Assembly: GCF_024628865.1 (NCBI RefSeq)
Contig: NZ_CP102384.1
Span: forward strand, 3,607,001 to 3,671,000
Direction of reading: 5' to 3'
Source: Sphingopyxis sp. DBS4
GTDB lineage: Bacteria > Pseudomonadota > Alphaproteobacteria > Sphingomonadales > Sphingomonadaceae
DNA: 64,000 nt
The position numbers and the translations under genes are program-made. Positions 26,371 to 37,248 of the stretch are shown piece by piece. Within the stretch, counting starts at the first letter, position 1. Each line of letters starts with the position of its first letter. The notes under the pieces were generated by a model. The model was not told where the DNA came from. It was given only the letters and a program-made list of their open reading frames with translations, and ran no database searches.

Positions 26371-26805
26371 TCAGGCCCCCAGTTGCACCGTCCCGCCCCG
26401 GATCCAGCCCCAGCGGCACGGCCCCTGATATTCGCGCGCGTTCGCGACCGAACGGCCGACGCCGCACATATCCTCGTCGATCCCCGGTCCCGCGAAGACG
26501 ATGCCGAACCAGGCGTCATCGTCGGTCGCTTCGCACACCGACACTTTCATGGTGCCCGCGAGCTTCGCTTTCACCGCGCGCGTTTCGCCCGGCGCCCAAT
26601 AGACGTCGGTGCCGCCCGCCTTGACGCGGCTGGTGCTCGCGCAGGCGGGCAGGCTCGGACCCTCGGTGCCGATCATCACCGCGCGGGTCGCAAGCGGTTC
26701 GCCCGCGACGGTAGGGGCATTGTCGGCGGGGGGTGCGGGCTGGCTGCACGCCGCGAGCGAGGCCGCGAGGACGATGGTGACAGAGGCCGGGAGACGATGT
26801 TTCAT
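26371..26805 (-). CDS. Putative lipoprotein with Cys-rich C-terminal domain
   Basis: 144 residues. The signal peptide ends in the lipobox LAAC (Cys20). The mature part has five further Cys, and motifs such as PACASTSRVKAGGTDVYWAPG, TDDDAWFGIVFAG, MCGVG and GPCRWGWI. A small beta-rich periplasmic domain, perhaps SH3-like, is likely, but no named family was recognised. It is divergent from gyrB, with a gap of 106 bases. Confidence 0.7.
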   Translation of the reverse strand: MKHRLPASVTIVLAASLAACSQPAPPADNAPTVAGEPLATRAVMIGTEGPSLPACASTSRVKAGGTDVYWAPGETRAVKAKLAGTMKVSVCEATDDDAWFGIVFAGPGIDEDMCGVGRSVANAREYQGPCRWGWIRGGTVQLGA

Positions 26806-26818
26806 GCCGCGAAACTAG

Positions 26819-29455
<2,637 letters not shown>

Positions 29456-29471
29456 TAGTCGTTGAATAGCG

Positions 29472-29553
29472 CGGCACCAGCCCGCTCCCCCACCCGGCCT
29501 CCCATTTCAGGATACGCTGTTGGGAGGCCGGGCGGGGGAGCGGGCTGGTGCCG
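29472..29553. repeat. Long inverted repeat after gyrB
   Basis: 33-base arms (29472-29504 and 29521-29553) match at 32 of 33 positions around a 16-base loop. It begins 16 bases after the gyrB stop and probably ends or protects the gyrB transcript. Its sequence differs from the other REP families in the window. Confidence 0.85.
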
Positions 29554-29593
29554 ATTCCACGCAAGTGGACGTAATTTCGCTTCGATCCAACGC

Positions 29594-29628
29594 GCGGCGG
29601 CTTGTCATGACAGGCCGCCGCTGCTTTT
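29594..29628 (+). terminator. Intrinsic terminator-like hairpin between gyrB and the RlpA-like gene
   Basis: Stem arms GCGGCGGC (29594-29601) and GCCGCCGC (29614-29621) enclose the self-complementary TGTCATGACA. TGCTTTT follows. It lies 28 bases before the RlpA-like start codon, so it may instead be a leader structure of that gene. Confidence 0.45.
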
Positions 29629-29656
29629 GGCCCTCCACCGAAAAGGGGAGGATGTC

Positions 29657-30061
29657 ATGCGGGCCTTTTCAGCCATGCTGATACCGCTTCTGCTGACGGT
29701 TTCGGCCGCGGCGCAGGAAGCTCAGATCACCGACGAGCCGGCCGCCGAGGCCGAGCAGGCGACCGAGATCGATGGCGGAATGGCGAGCTATTACGGCGAC
29801 GAACTCGCCGGCAATCGCACCGCGAGCGGCGAACGCTTCGACCCCGATCAACTGACCGGCGCCCATCGCTCGCTTCCCTTTGGCAGCATGGTTCGCGTCA
29901 CCAATGTCGCGAACGGCGACAGCGTCGTCGTCCGCATCAACGATCGCGGCCCCTTTTCGCGCGGCCGGGTGATCGACATCAGCCACGCCGCCGCCCGCCA
30001 GATCGGCATGCACCGCAGCGGCACCGCGCGGGTGAAGCTGGCGCTGCTCAACAACGATTGA
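29657..30061 (+). CDS. RlpA-like septal ring lipoprotein family (double-psi beta-barrel) protein
   Basis: 134 residues from the ATG at 29657, with AGGGGAGGA just upstream. The signal peptide is cleaved near Ala19-Gln (SAAAQEAQ). The mature part is one DPBB domain: [26 protein letters not shown]-like [27 protein letters not shown] and the closing ARVKLALL. There is no lipobox and no SPOR domain, so this is the short RlpA type. RlpA proteins act on naked-glycan peptidoglycan in some species, but many short ones lack proof of activity. Confidence 0.85.
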   Translation: MRAFSAMLIPLLLTVSAAAQEAQITDEPAAEAEQATEIDGGMASYYGDELAGNRTASGERFDPDQLTGAHRSLPFGSMVRVTNVANGDSVVVRINDRGPFSRGRVIDISHAAARQIGMHRSGTARVKLALLNND

Positions 30062-30094
30062 TCGCGGAACCAGCACCCAGACCTGCGCCGGACG

Positions 30095-31024
30095 CTAATC
30101 GAACACCGACCACCCCGCCGCATAGGCGAAATGTTCGAGCGCGATCGCGCCCACGAGCGACGTTCCCGCCTCGGTCAGCCCCGGCGACCAGACCGCGATC
30201 GATCCCTGCCCCGGCGCGATGCAGAGGATGCCGCCGCCGACCCCGCTCTTGCCCGGCAGGCCGACGCGAAAGGCGAATTCGCCGCTGTTGTCGTAATGGC
30301 CGCAGAGCATCATGATCGCATTGATGCGGCGGGCGCGGTGCGGCTTGACGACCTGTTCGCCGGTCAGCGGATCGCGGCCGTCCATCGCCAGGAACAGCCC
30401 GGCGCGGGCGAGTTGGCGGCAGCTCATCGCGATCGCGCACTGGCGGAAATAGACGCCCAGCGCCTCCTCGACCGGATGCCGCAAATTGCCGAAGCCCTTC
30501 ATGAAATAGCCGAGGCTGCGGTTGCGCGCGCCGGTTTCTGATTCGGAGGCCGCGACCCCGGCGTCGATCGCCACGTCGGCATCACCGGCGCGGGCGCGCA
30601 GGAAATCGAGAATCTCGGCCACCGTCGCATCGCCGCTCCGCCCGTCGATCAACCGGTCGGTGGTCGCGATCGCGCCCGCGTTGATCAGCGGATTGCGCGG
30701 AATGCCGTTCTCGCTTTCGAGCTGGACGATCGAGTTGAAGGCGCTGCCCGACGGCTCGCGCCCGACGCTCTCCCACAGCGAACTGCCGAGGCGGCGGAGC
30801 GCGAGGGCGAGAGTGAAGACCTTCGACACCGACTGGATCGAAAAGGGGATGTCGACGTCGCCCGCGGCGTGGACCGTGCCGTCGGGAAGCGCGAGCGCGA
30901 AGCCGAAGCGGTTCGGATCGACCGTCGCCAGCGCGGGAATATAGTCGGCGACCTTGCCCTTGCCGCGGTGCGGCAGCGCGACGGCATAGGCTTCGGCGAC
31001 GCAGCGGGCGAGGTCGGCGGTCAT
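30095..31024 (-). CDS. glsA: Glutaminase A
   Basis: 309 residues, the usual length of bacterial glutaminases, which convert glutamine to glutamate and ammonia. The serine-dependent beta-lactamase-like fold shows [16 protein letters not shown] with the SxxK motif, [35 protein letters not shown], and [26 protein letters not shown]. The gene is alone on the minus strand between the RlpA-like gene and the VOC operon. Confidence 0.95.
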   Translation of the reverse strand: MTADLARCVAEAYAVALPHRGKGKVADYIPALATVDPNRFGFALALPDGTVHAAGDVDIPFSIQSVSKVFTLALALRRLGSSLWESVGREPSGSAFNSIVQLESENGIPRNPLINAGAIATTDRLIDGRSGDATVAEILDFLRARAGDADVAIDAGVAASESETGARNRSLGYFMKGFGNLRHPVEEALGVYFRQCAIAMSCRQLARAGLFLAMDGRDPLTGEQVVKPHRARRINAIMMLCGHYDNSGEFAFRVGLPGKSGVGGGILCIAPGQGSIAVWSPGLTEAGTSLVGAIALEHFAYAAGWSVFD

Positions 31025-31120
31025 GCGCTTTTCCTAGCAACTCCACTCGCGATTGCATGTATTTTCTTTTTAGTGAAAATATTCTATAAATATGAAATCG
31101 ATTGATTCGGGAGAAGAGAT

Positions 31121-31594
31121 ATGGCCGAGCATCCGCGCCCCAAGGGGCTTTCGAGCGCCGTCTGCTATCGGGACAGCAAGGCGGCGTTCCGCTGGCTCGA
31201 GGAGGCGTTCGGGTTCGAGCCCGTCTTTGTCCTCCTCGACGAACAGGGCAATCTTGCGCACAGCGAGATGGAATATGGAAATTCGACGATCATGATCGGC
31301 AACGAATGGTCGGACGATCACCGCAGCCCCGCGAACCTCGGCGGCAAGAACACGCAGACGGTGCACGTCCAGCTCAGTCGGGGCGAGGACATCGACGCGC
31401 ATTGCGCGACGGCGCGCGCCGCGGGCGCCGACATCATCGCCGCGCCCGAGACGCAATTCTACGGCGACCGCACCTATCGCGCCAAGGATCCCGAGGGGCA
31501 TATCTGGACCTTCGGCGTCACCGTCGAGGAAAAGACGTCCGACGAATGGGATGCCGAGGGCGGCTTCACGACCAAGACGCGGCTCGACGATTGA
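31121..31594 (+). CDS. VOC (glyoxalase/bleomycin-resistance) family protein
   Basis: 157 residues of the PhnB/YdcG-like VOC group. Two beta-alpha-beta modules are visible (SSAVCYRDSKAAFRWLEEAFGF and QTVHVQLSRGEDIDAH), ending in RAKDPEGHIWTFG, the usual second-half motif with a metal-type Glu. The region upstream (31051-31110) is distinctly AT-rich, and the ATG follows GGGAGAAGAG. It is coupled to the ArsR-like gene (TTGA overlap) and the SRPBCC gene, a common trio in proteobacteria. Confidence 0.85.
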   Translation: MAEHPRPKGLSSAVCYRDSKAAFRWLEEAFGFEPVFVLLDEQGNLAHSEMEYGNSTIMIGNEWSDDHRSPANLGGKNTQTVHVQLSRGEDIDAHCATARAAGADIIAAPETQFYGDRTYRAKDPEGHIWTFGVTVEEKTSDEWDAEGGFTTKTRLDD

Positions 31595-31920
31595 GCGCCG
31601 CGCTCGACCGGATGCTGGGCGCGCTCGCCGATCCGAAGCGGCGGCGCGCGGTCGAACTGCTCGGGCAAAGGCCGCGCAGCGCCGGCGAACTCGCGGACGC
31701 GCTCGGCCTCGCGCCGCCCGCGATGAGCCGGCATCTGCGGGCCTTGAAGGAAGGCGGGCTGGTCGAGGACGGCCACCCCGCCTTCGACGCGCGCGTGCGC
31801 ATCTACAGCCTCAAGCAGGGCGCGACCGACGAGTTGAAGCGCTGGCTCGCCGAGACCGAGGCGCGGTGGACGCACCAACTTGCCGCGTTCAAATGCCATG
31901 TCGAAAGCGGCGAAGGATGA
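31591..31920 (+). CDS. ArsR-family winged-helix regulator
   Basis: 109 residues from a TTG at 31591 that overlaps the upstream stop. An ATG at 31612 would remove seven residues. The winged helix is typical: LADPKRRRAVELLGQRPRSAGELADALGL then APPAMSRHLRALKEGGLVED, and a wing with DARVRIYSL. There are no metal-binding Cys, as in the group of ArsR proteins paired with SRPBCC proteins. It probably regulates its own operon. The next ATG overlaps its stop. Confidence 0.85.
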   Translation: MSAALDRMLGALADPKRRRAVELLGQRPRSAGELADALGLAPPAMSRHLRALKEGGLVEDGHPAFDARVRIYSLKQGATDELKRWLAETEARWTHQLAAFKCHVESGEG

Positions 31921-32387
31921 GCGGCGCGGCGTTGATCGTCGCACTGCGCGTCGCCGCGACCCCGCAAGCGGCCTTCGCGGCCTTCACCGAAGGCATCGGC
32001 CGCTGGTGGCAGAGCCATCCGCTCTTCCCGCTATCACCCCAAGGAGACGGTGCGCTGCGCTTCGACCCCGCGGGGCCGGGCGGGCGGCTGGTGACACGCT
32101 TCGCCGACGGCGAGCTGTGGGTCATCGGCGCGGTGCATTGCTGGCGGCCCGGCGAGCGCCTGACCTTCGGCTGGCGCCTGCCGAGCTTCGCCGCGGATCA
32201 GGCGACCGAAGTCGAGGTGCGCTTCGAGGCAGTCGGTGCCGAGACGCGCGTGACGGTCGAACATCGCGGCTGGGATGCGATCCCGCAAAGCCATGCCGCG
32301 CGGCACGGGTTCGAGCTGATGCTGTTCCAGCGGCGGCTGAGCGAACATTGGCGGGGGTTGTTGAGGGAGATGGCGGCTCTGGGATAG
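31917..32387 (+). CDS. SRPBCC (AHSA1-like) domain protein
   Basis: 156 residues forming a single START/AHSA1-like ligand-binding domain: ALRVAATPQAAFAAFTEGIGRWW, a central GELWVIGAVHCWRPGERLTFGW, and the closing helix QSHAARHGFELMLFQRRLSEHW. These proteins are typically encoded with an ArsR regulator. The ligand is unknown. It is the last gene of the VOC-ArsR-SRPBCC operon. Confidence 0.85.
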   Translation: MSGAALIVALRVAATPQAAFAAFTEGIGRWWQSHPLFPLSPQGDGALRFDPAGPGGRLVTRFADGELWVIGAVHCWRPGERLTFGWRLPSFAADQATEVEVRFEAVGAETRVTVEHRGWDAIPQSHAARHGFELMLFQRRLSEHWRGLLREMAALG

Positions 32388-32410
32388 GGAAGCGAACATC
32401 CACCCATCCT

Positions 32411-32489
32411 CGTCATTCCCGCGAAAGCGGGAACCCAGAGTGAGGTCAGCCGACGCACGCTCTGGGTTCCCGCTTTCGCGGGAATGACG
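32411..32489. repeat. REP/BIME-type paired inverted repeat (family TTCCCGCGAAAGCGGGAA)
   Basis: Perfect 29-base arms at 32411-32439 and 32461-32489. It is the second copy of this family, in the 319-base gap 32388-32706, which holds two repeats and no gene. Confidence 0.9.
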
Positions 32490-32534
32490 AAGTTGGGGAT
32501 GAAAACTGCCGCTCACCTGCCGCCAATAAACTTT

Positions 32535-32610
32535 CGTCATCCCGGACTTGATCCGGGATCCATTCATCCGGCGCTGAGAGAATAGATCCCGGATCAAGTC
32601 CGGGATGACG
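32535..32610. repeat. REP/BIME-type paired inverted repeat (family GTCATCCCGGACTTGATCCGGGAT)
   Basis: Arms of about 26 bases (32535-32560 and 32585-32610) are inverted copies. Each holds the palindrome CCCGGACTTGATCCGGG-like core. A close copy lies at 49169-49250. Confidence 0.9.
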
Positions 32611-32706
32611 AGGTAGGATAGGTCGGCTTCCGGCCGATAACGGATACACGCGCAATCATCCGCTCGGGCACTTGCCCCCTGCTCCCCGCAACGCCACATC
32701 AACCCC

Positions 32707-35115
32707 ATGCGCCTCCCCGCCCCCTTTGCCGACTGGTTCGCCGCGCGCGGGTGGCGGCTGCGGCGGCATCAGGCCGATATGCTCGCGGCGGGGCAGCGCG
32801 GCGAGCATGCGCTGCTCGTCGCCGCGACGGGCGCGGGGAAGACGCTGGCGGGGTTCCTGCCGACGCTTGTCGATCTGGCGGCGAATCCGTCGGACCGGCT
32901 GCACACGCTTTATGTGTCGCCGCTGAAGGCGCTCGCCGCCGATGTCGAGCGCAACCTCCTCGGCCCGATCGCCGAGATGGGGCTCGATATCAGCGTCGAA
33001 AGCCGCAGCGGCGATACCAGTTCCGACAAGAAAGCGCGTCAGCGCGCCAGGCCGCCGAACATCCTGCTGACCACTCCCGAATCGCTGTCGCTCCTCCTCT
33101 CCTACCCCGACAGTTTTGCGATGTTCGCCGACCTCCAGACCATCGTGATCGACGAAATCCACGCCTTCGCGCCGGGCAAGCGCGGCGACCTGCTGAGCCT
33201 GGCAATGGCCCGGCTTCAGGCGATCGCGCCAAGCCTGCGCCGAGTCGGCCTGTCGGCGACGATCGCCGATCCGGACGCCTATCGCGCATGGCTCGCCCCC
33301 GATGCCGACGCGGGCACGGTCACGCTGGTCGAGGGCGAACCCGGCGCCGACCCCGACATCCGTATCCTGCTGCCCGAGGGCGCGGTGCCGTGGGCGGGGC
33401 ATTCGGGGCGCTATGCGGTGCATCAGGTGATGGCACAGATCGCGAAGAACCGCACGACGATCATATTCTGCAACACGCGCGGGCTGGCGGAACTGATCTT
33501 TCAGGAGCTGTGGAAGGTCAACGACCTCTCGCTGCCGATCGCGATCCACCACGGCAGCCTCGACCGCGAGGCGCGCCAGCGCGCCGAAGCGGCGATGGCC
33601 GAGGGGCGGCTGCGCGCGCTCGTCGCGACCGCGAGCCTCGATCTGGGGCTCGACTGGGGCGATGTCGACTGCGTGATCCAGATGGGCGCGCCCAAAGGCT
33701 CGTCGCGACTGCTCCAGCGCATCGGCCGCGCCAATCACCGGCTCGACGAGCCGAGCCGCGCGCTGATCGTGCCGGGCAACCGCTTCGAATATCTGGAGGC
33801 ACGCGCTGCATTGGACGCCGTGGGCGCGGGCGAGCGCGACGCCGACCGCTTCCGCCCCGGCGCGCTCGACGTGCTCGCGCAGCATGTCATGGCGCTCGCC
33901 TGCGCCGCGCCGTTCGACGAAGCCGAGTTGCTCGCCGAAATCCGCACCGCGGCGCCCTATCGCTGGATCGATGCCGACATTTTCGGCCGACTGCTCGGCT
34001 TCGTGCGCGACGGCGGCTATGCGCTCAAAAGCTATGACCGATTCCGCCGCCTGGCGCCCGACGGGAAGGGGCGCTGGCGCATTTCGCACCCCCGATTGGC
34101 GGCGCAGCACCGGCTCAACGCCGGGATCATCGTCGAGGCGCCGATGGCCGCGGTGCGCTTCAAAAACGGCCGTCGCCTCGGGCAGGTCGAGGAATATTTC
34201 GCGAGCACACTGACCCCCGGCGACACCTTCGCCTTTGCGGGGCTCAGCCTCGAAGTCGAATCGATCCGCGACACCGACCTGATCGTCCGCGCGACGACGC
34301 GCCCGGCGCGCATCCCCTCCTATATGGGTGCGCGCATGGCAATCTCGACCCGGCTGGCCGACCGGGTGCGGGGTTTCCTCGCCGATCCCGCAAGCTGGCA
34401 GCGTTTTCCCGAGGATGTCCGTTTCTGGCTGGAGATGCAGGCGCTGCGATCGGTGCTGCCGCGCCCCGGCGAACTGCTCGTCGAGACCTTTCCGCACGAG
34501 GGGCATCATTATATGGTCTGCTATCCCTTCGAGGGGTGGAACGCGCACCAGTCGCTCGGCATGCTGATCACCAAAAGAATGGAGCGGATCGGGCTGCAGC
34601 CGCTCGGCTTCGTCGCGTCCGATTATGCGATCGCGATCTGGTCGCTGCGCCCGGTGGCGAACCCCGAAACGCTGTTCGACGCCGAAATCCTGTCCGACGA
34701 GTTCGTCGAGTGGGTCGAACAATCGCATCTGCTGAAGCGCGCCTTTCGCGAGGTCGCGGTGATCGGCGGGCTGATCGAGCGCCAGCATCCGGGCAAGCGC
34801 AAGACCGGCAAGCAGGTGACCTTCTCGACCGACCTGATCTTCGACGTGCTCCGGAAATATGAGCCCGACCATCTGCTGCTCGAAGCCGCCTGGGCCGATG
34901 CGCGCGAGCGGCTGACCGACGTCGCGCGGCTCGGCGATCTGCTCGACCGCGCCGCGGGGACGATGGTGCACCGGACGCTCGAGCGGATCAGCCCGCTCGC
35001 GATTCCGGTGCTCGTCCTGATCGGGCGCGAGAATGTCGCCGCGGCCGACCTCGACGATGCGCTGCTCGGTGACCTTGCCGATGCGCTGGCGGAAGAGGCG
35101 ATGCGCGCCGATTAG
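32707..35115 (+). CDS. Ligase-associated DEXH-box DNA helicase (Lhr-like)
   Basis: 802 residues. The superfamily 2 helicase core has Q-like RRHQADML, Walker A AATGAGKTLAGF (about 40-51), motif Ib TTPESLSLLL, Walker B VIDEIHAF (DEIH), motif III GLSATI and motif VI LLQRIGRANHR. The large C-terminal part (about 380-800) carries the winged helix and DUF4062-like region of Lhr-type proteins, with FPHEGHHYMVCYPFEGWNAH as the hallmark. These helicases occur with PdeM-type phosphoesterases and ATP-dependent ligases in DNA repair loci. Here PdeM lies about 1.3 kb downstream and no ligase is in view. Confidence 0.92.
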   Translation: MRLPAPFADWFAARGWRLRRHQADMLAAGQRGEHALLVAATGAGKTLAGFLPTLVDLAANPSDRLHTLYVSPLKALAADVERNLLGPIAEMGLDISVESRSGDTSSDKKARQRARPPNILLTTPESLSLLLSYPDSFAMFADLQTIVIDEIHAFAPGKRGDLLSLAMARLQAIAPSLRRVGLSATIADPDAYRAWLAPDADAGTVTLVEGEPGADPDIRILLPEGAVPWAGHSGRYAVHQVMAQIAKNRTTIIFCNTRGLAELIFQELWKVNDLSLPIAIHHGSLDREARQRAEAAMAEGRLRALVATASLDLGLDWGDVDCVIQMGAPKGSSRLLQRIGRANHRLDEPSRALIVPGNRFEYLEARAALDAVGAGERDADRFRPGALDVLAQHVMALACAAPFDEAELLAEIRTAAPYRWIDADIFGRLLGFVRDGGYALKSYDRFRRLAPDGKGRWRISHPRLAAQHRLNAGIIVEAPMAAVRFKNGRRLGQVEEYFASTLTPGDTFAFAGLSLEVESIRDTDLIVRATTRPARIPSYMGARMAISTRLADRVRGFLADPASWQRFPEDVRFWLEMQALRSVLPRPGELLVETFPHEGHHYMVCYPFEGWNAHQSLGMLITKRMERIGLQPLGFVASDYAIAIWSLRPVANPETLFDAEILSDEFVEWVEQSHLLKRAFREVAVIGGLIERQHPGKRKTGKQVTFSTDLIFDVLRKYEPDHLLLEAAWADARERLTDVARLGDLLDRAAGTMVHRTLERISPLAIPVLVLIGRENVAAADLDDALLGDLADALAEEAMRAD

Positions 35116-35252
35116 GGACTATGTCCCCCACGAAAGCGGGAATGACGGGAAAAGGCCAGGAGGATCGGGGCCGACCTTCCACGCCAGCGTTTCGCTTGCT
35201 GGGGTGCCGAAGCAGGCGTAGACTGGCGCAAAATATAATGAGGATGCCGGTC

Positions 35253-36338
35253 ATGATCGACGCCATCAAGCCATCCGCTGCCTGGGCGCTGCTGCTCGCC
35301 GCGCCCATACTGATCGGGGCGGCCCAGCCGCCTGCCAATGCGTCGCCTGCCGGTTTGCCGCCTTCGACGCCGCAAGCACCCGCAACGCCAACAGCCGCCC
35401 CCAACGCAACATCGGCGCCCATTCCCGACACGCTGGCTCCGCCGGTCCTCGTCACGCCCTTCATCCAGCCGTTCGATCTCGACGCGACGCGGCGCATGGC
35501 GGTGAAGGTCATGGTCGGCGGCGAGGGGCCTTTTTCCTTTCTCGTCGATACCGGCGCGGAACGCACGGTGATCGCGCGCGAACTCGCTGAACGGCTGGGG
35601 CTCGCGGAGGGTGAGAAGCTCAGGATGGCGACGATCGGCGGGTCGGCGGTGGTGCCGAGCTATCGCGTCGCGGCGGTGGAGATGGCGAATCTGCGCCTCG
35701 CCGCGATCGATGCGCCGGCGCTCCTCGGCCGCCACCTGGGCGCCGCGGGACTGATCGGGGTCGACATGCTCGAGCAAAGGCGCGTGCTGATCGATTTCCG
35801 CAAGGAAAGCATGGAGATACTCGAAACGCGCAAGCGCGCGCGGCCGATCATCGACGACGACGACGCGATCGTCGTCACCGCGCGCAATTCGGCGGGTCGG
35901 CTGATTCTCTCCGACGCGCGGATCGACGGCAAGCGCATCGACGTCATCGTCGACACCGGCGCTCAAACAAGTGTCGGCAACCCCGCGCTACAGGAACTGG
36001 TCGCCCATCGCCGGGCCAACCGCCTGCCTTTCATGGTGTCGACGCTCGATTCGGTCACCGGCGAAACGGTGCCGGCGGTCCGCACCGCAATCAAGCGGAT
36101 CACGATCAACGGCCTCGACGTGAATAATCTGCCGATCAGCTTCGCCGACAGCCAGGCCTTTCGTGCGCTGGGCCTCGAGAACCGGCCCGCGCTGCTGCTC
36201 GGCATGGACGGCCTCGCGCTGTTCGACCGGGTCGAAATCGATTTTCCGAACCGCCGCGTCGTCTTCGACATGCCGAGCGGCGCGAGCCGCGAGACAGGGC
36301 AGCGCTTCGCCGCAAGCGGAGAGCCGCGCATCGGATAG
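35253..36338 (+). CDS. Exported retropepsin-like aspartyl protease with two DTG motifs
   Basis: 361 residues from the ATG at 35253, preceded by AGGA; ATGs at 35238 and 35244 would add a few residues. The signal peptide (about 1-25) and an Ala/Pro/Thr-rich linker lead to two successive aspartyl-protease-like domains: FLVDTGAERTVI in the first and VIVDTGAQTSVG in the second. The first is followed by LIGVDMLEQRRVLIDF and the second by LLLGMDGLALFDRVEIDF, the usual hydrophobic-Gly closing motif of retropepsins. The fold can be a single-chain dimer. It lies between the helicase and PdeM genes, but an exported protein has no obvious repair role. Confidence 0.82.
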   Translation: MIDAIKPSAAWALLLAAPILIGAAQPPANASPAGLPPSTPQAPATPTAAPNATSAPIPDTLAPPVLVTPFIQPFDLDATRRMAVKVMVGGEGPFSFLVDTGAERTVIARELAERLGLAEGEKLRMATIGGSAVVPSYRVAAVEMANLRLAAIDAPALLGRHLGAAGLIGVDMLEQRRVLIDFRKESMEILETRKRARPIIDDDDAIVVTARNSAGRLILSDARIDGKRIDVIVDTGAQTSVGNPALQELVAHRRANRLPFMVSTLDSVTGETVPAVRTAIKRITINGLDVNNLPISFADSQAFRALGLENRPALLLGMDGLALFDRVEIDFPNRRVVFDMPSGASRETGQRFAASGEPRIG

Positions 36339-36374
36339 CTTGCGATGCGCGGACGGCGTTGCCATAGCGACGCC

Positions 36375-37097
36375 ATGTCCGGCGCGGCGACCTTTGATTT
36401 TGCCGGCGAGCGCTTCGTGATGCTCGCCGACCGCGCGCTGTTCTGGCCGGCGCGCGGCGCGTTGATCGTCGCCGACCTCCACCTCGAAAAGGCGAGCTGG
36501 TACGCTGCCTATGGTCAGCCGCTGCCACCCTATGACAGCCACGACACGCTCGATCGGCTGGCAGGGCTCGCCGCCGCGACCGGCGCGGGCGCGATCTGGT
36601 GCCTCGGCGACAGTTTCCACGACCGCGACGCCGCGGCGCGCATCGTCCCCGCGATCGCCGACCGCCTGGAACGACAGGCCGCCGCGGCAAAGCTGGTCTG
36701 GATCGCGGGCAACCACGACGGCCTGACCGCGGGCGCGTGGGGCGGCGAGGTCGCCGACGAATGGATCCAGAACGGCATCGTTTTTCGCCACCAGAGCCGC
36801 GCGGACGAGGCGCGCCCCGAAATATCGGGACATTTCCACCCCAAGCTGCGCCTCAGCCTGCGCGGGCGGGGCGTATCGCGACCCTGCTTCGCGAGCGATG
36901 CGACGCGGCTGATCCTGCCTGCTTTCGGCAGCTTCACCGGCGGGCTCGACGTCGAGGATGCCGCCATCGCCGCGAATTTTTCAGGCCCCTATCGCGCCAT
37001 GCTGGTCGCGCGCGGCCGCCTTCTGTCGCTGCCTTGTGGCGGAGCGGCGGAGAATAACGCTACGGCAGGCGTCTCGGCCGCCGCGAACCGGCGCTGA
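36375..37097 (+). CDS. pdeM: Ligase-associated DNA damage response endonuclease PdeM
   Basis: 240 residues from the ATG at 36375. It is a calcineurin-like metallophosphoesterase with the metal-binding sequence: VADLHLEK, WCLGDSFHDRD, IAGNHDG and EISGHFHPKL. The final GSFTGGLDV is typical of the PdeM branch. It is usually encoded directly beside the DEXH helicase; here an exported protease gene separates them. Cytoplasmic role in DNA repair is inferred from that association. Confidence 0.88.
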   Translation: MSGAATFDFAGERFVMLADRALFWPARGALIVADLHLEKASWYAAYGQPLPPYDSHDTLDRLAGLAAATGAGAIWCLGDSFHDRDAAARIVPAIADRLERQAAAAKLVWIAGNHDGLTAGAWGGEVADEWIQNGIVFRHQSRADEARPEISGHFHPKLRLSLRGRGVSRPCFASDATRLILPAFGSFTGGLDVEDAAIAANFSGPYRAMLVARGRLLSLPCGGAAENNATAGVSAAANRR

Positions 37098-37248
37098 CCC
37101 GCCCCGGCGGCGTCCCGTCCGGCCTGTGACCGAAAAGCATCACCCGATCGAAAACGACGCCGAAACCGGACCTTGGCTGGAAGCGTGGCGCGCTTTTTGG
37201 TTATGTTCGGGGCGCAACGAAAAAATCAAAATGAGAGGAGTGCCCACC

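Noticed and set aside
31051..31110. AT-rich stretch before the VOC gene as a horizontally acquired or phage attachment site
   Set aside because: It is only about 60 bases long, is followed by genes of normal composition, and has no repeat or integrase. A promoter region is the simpler reading.
32656..34971. A minus-strand open frame of 771 codons opposite the DEXH helicase
   Set aside because: The helicase motifs on the plus strand are unambiguous.
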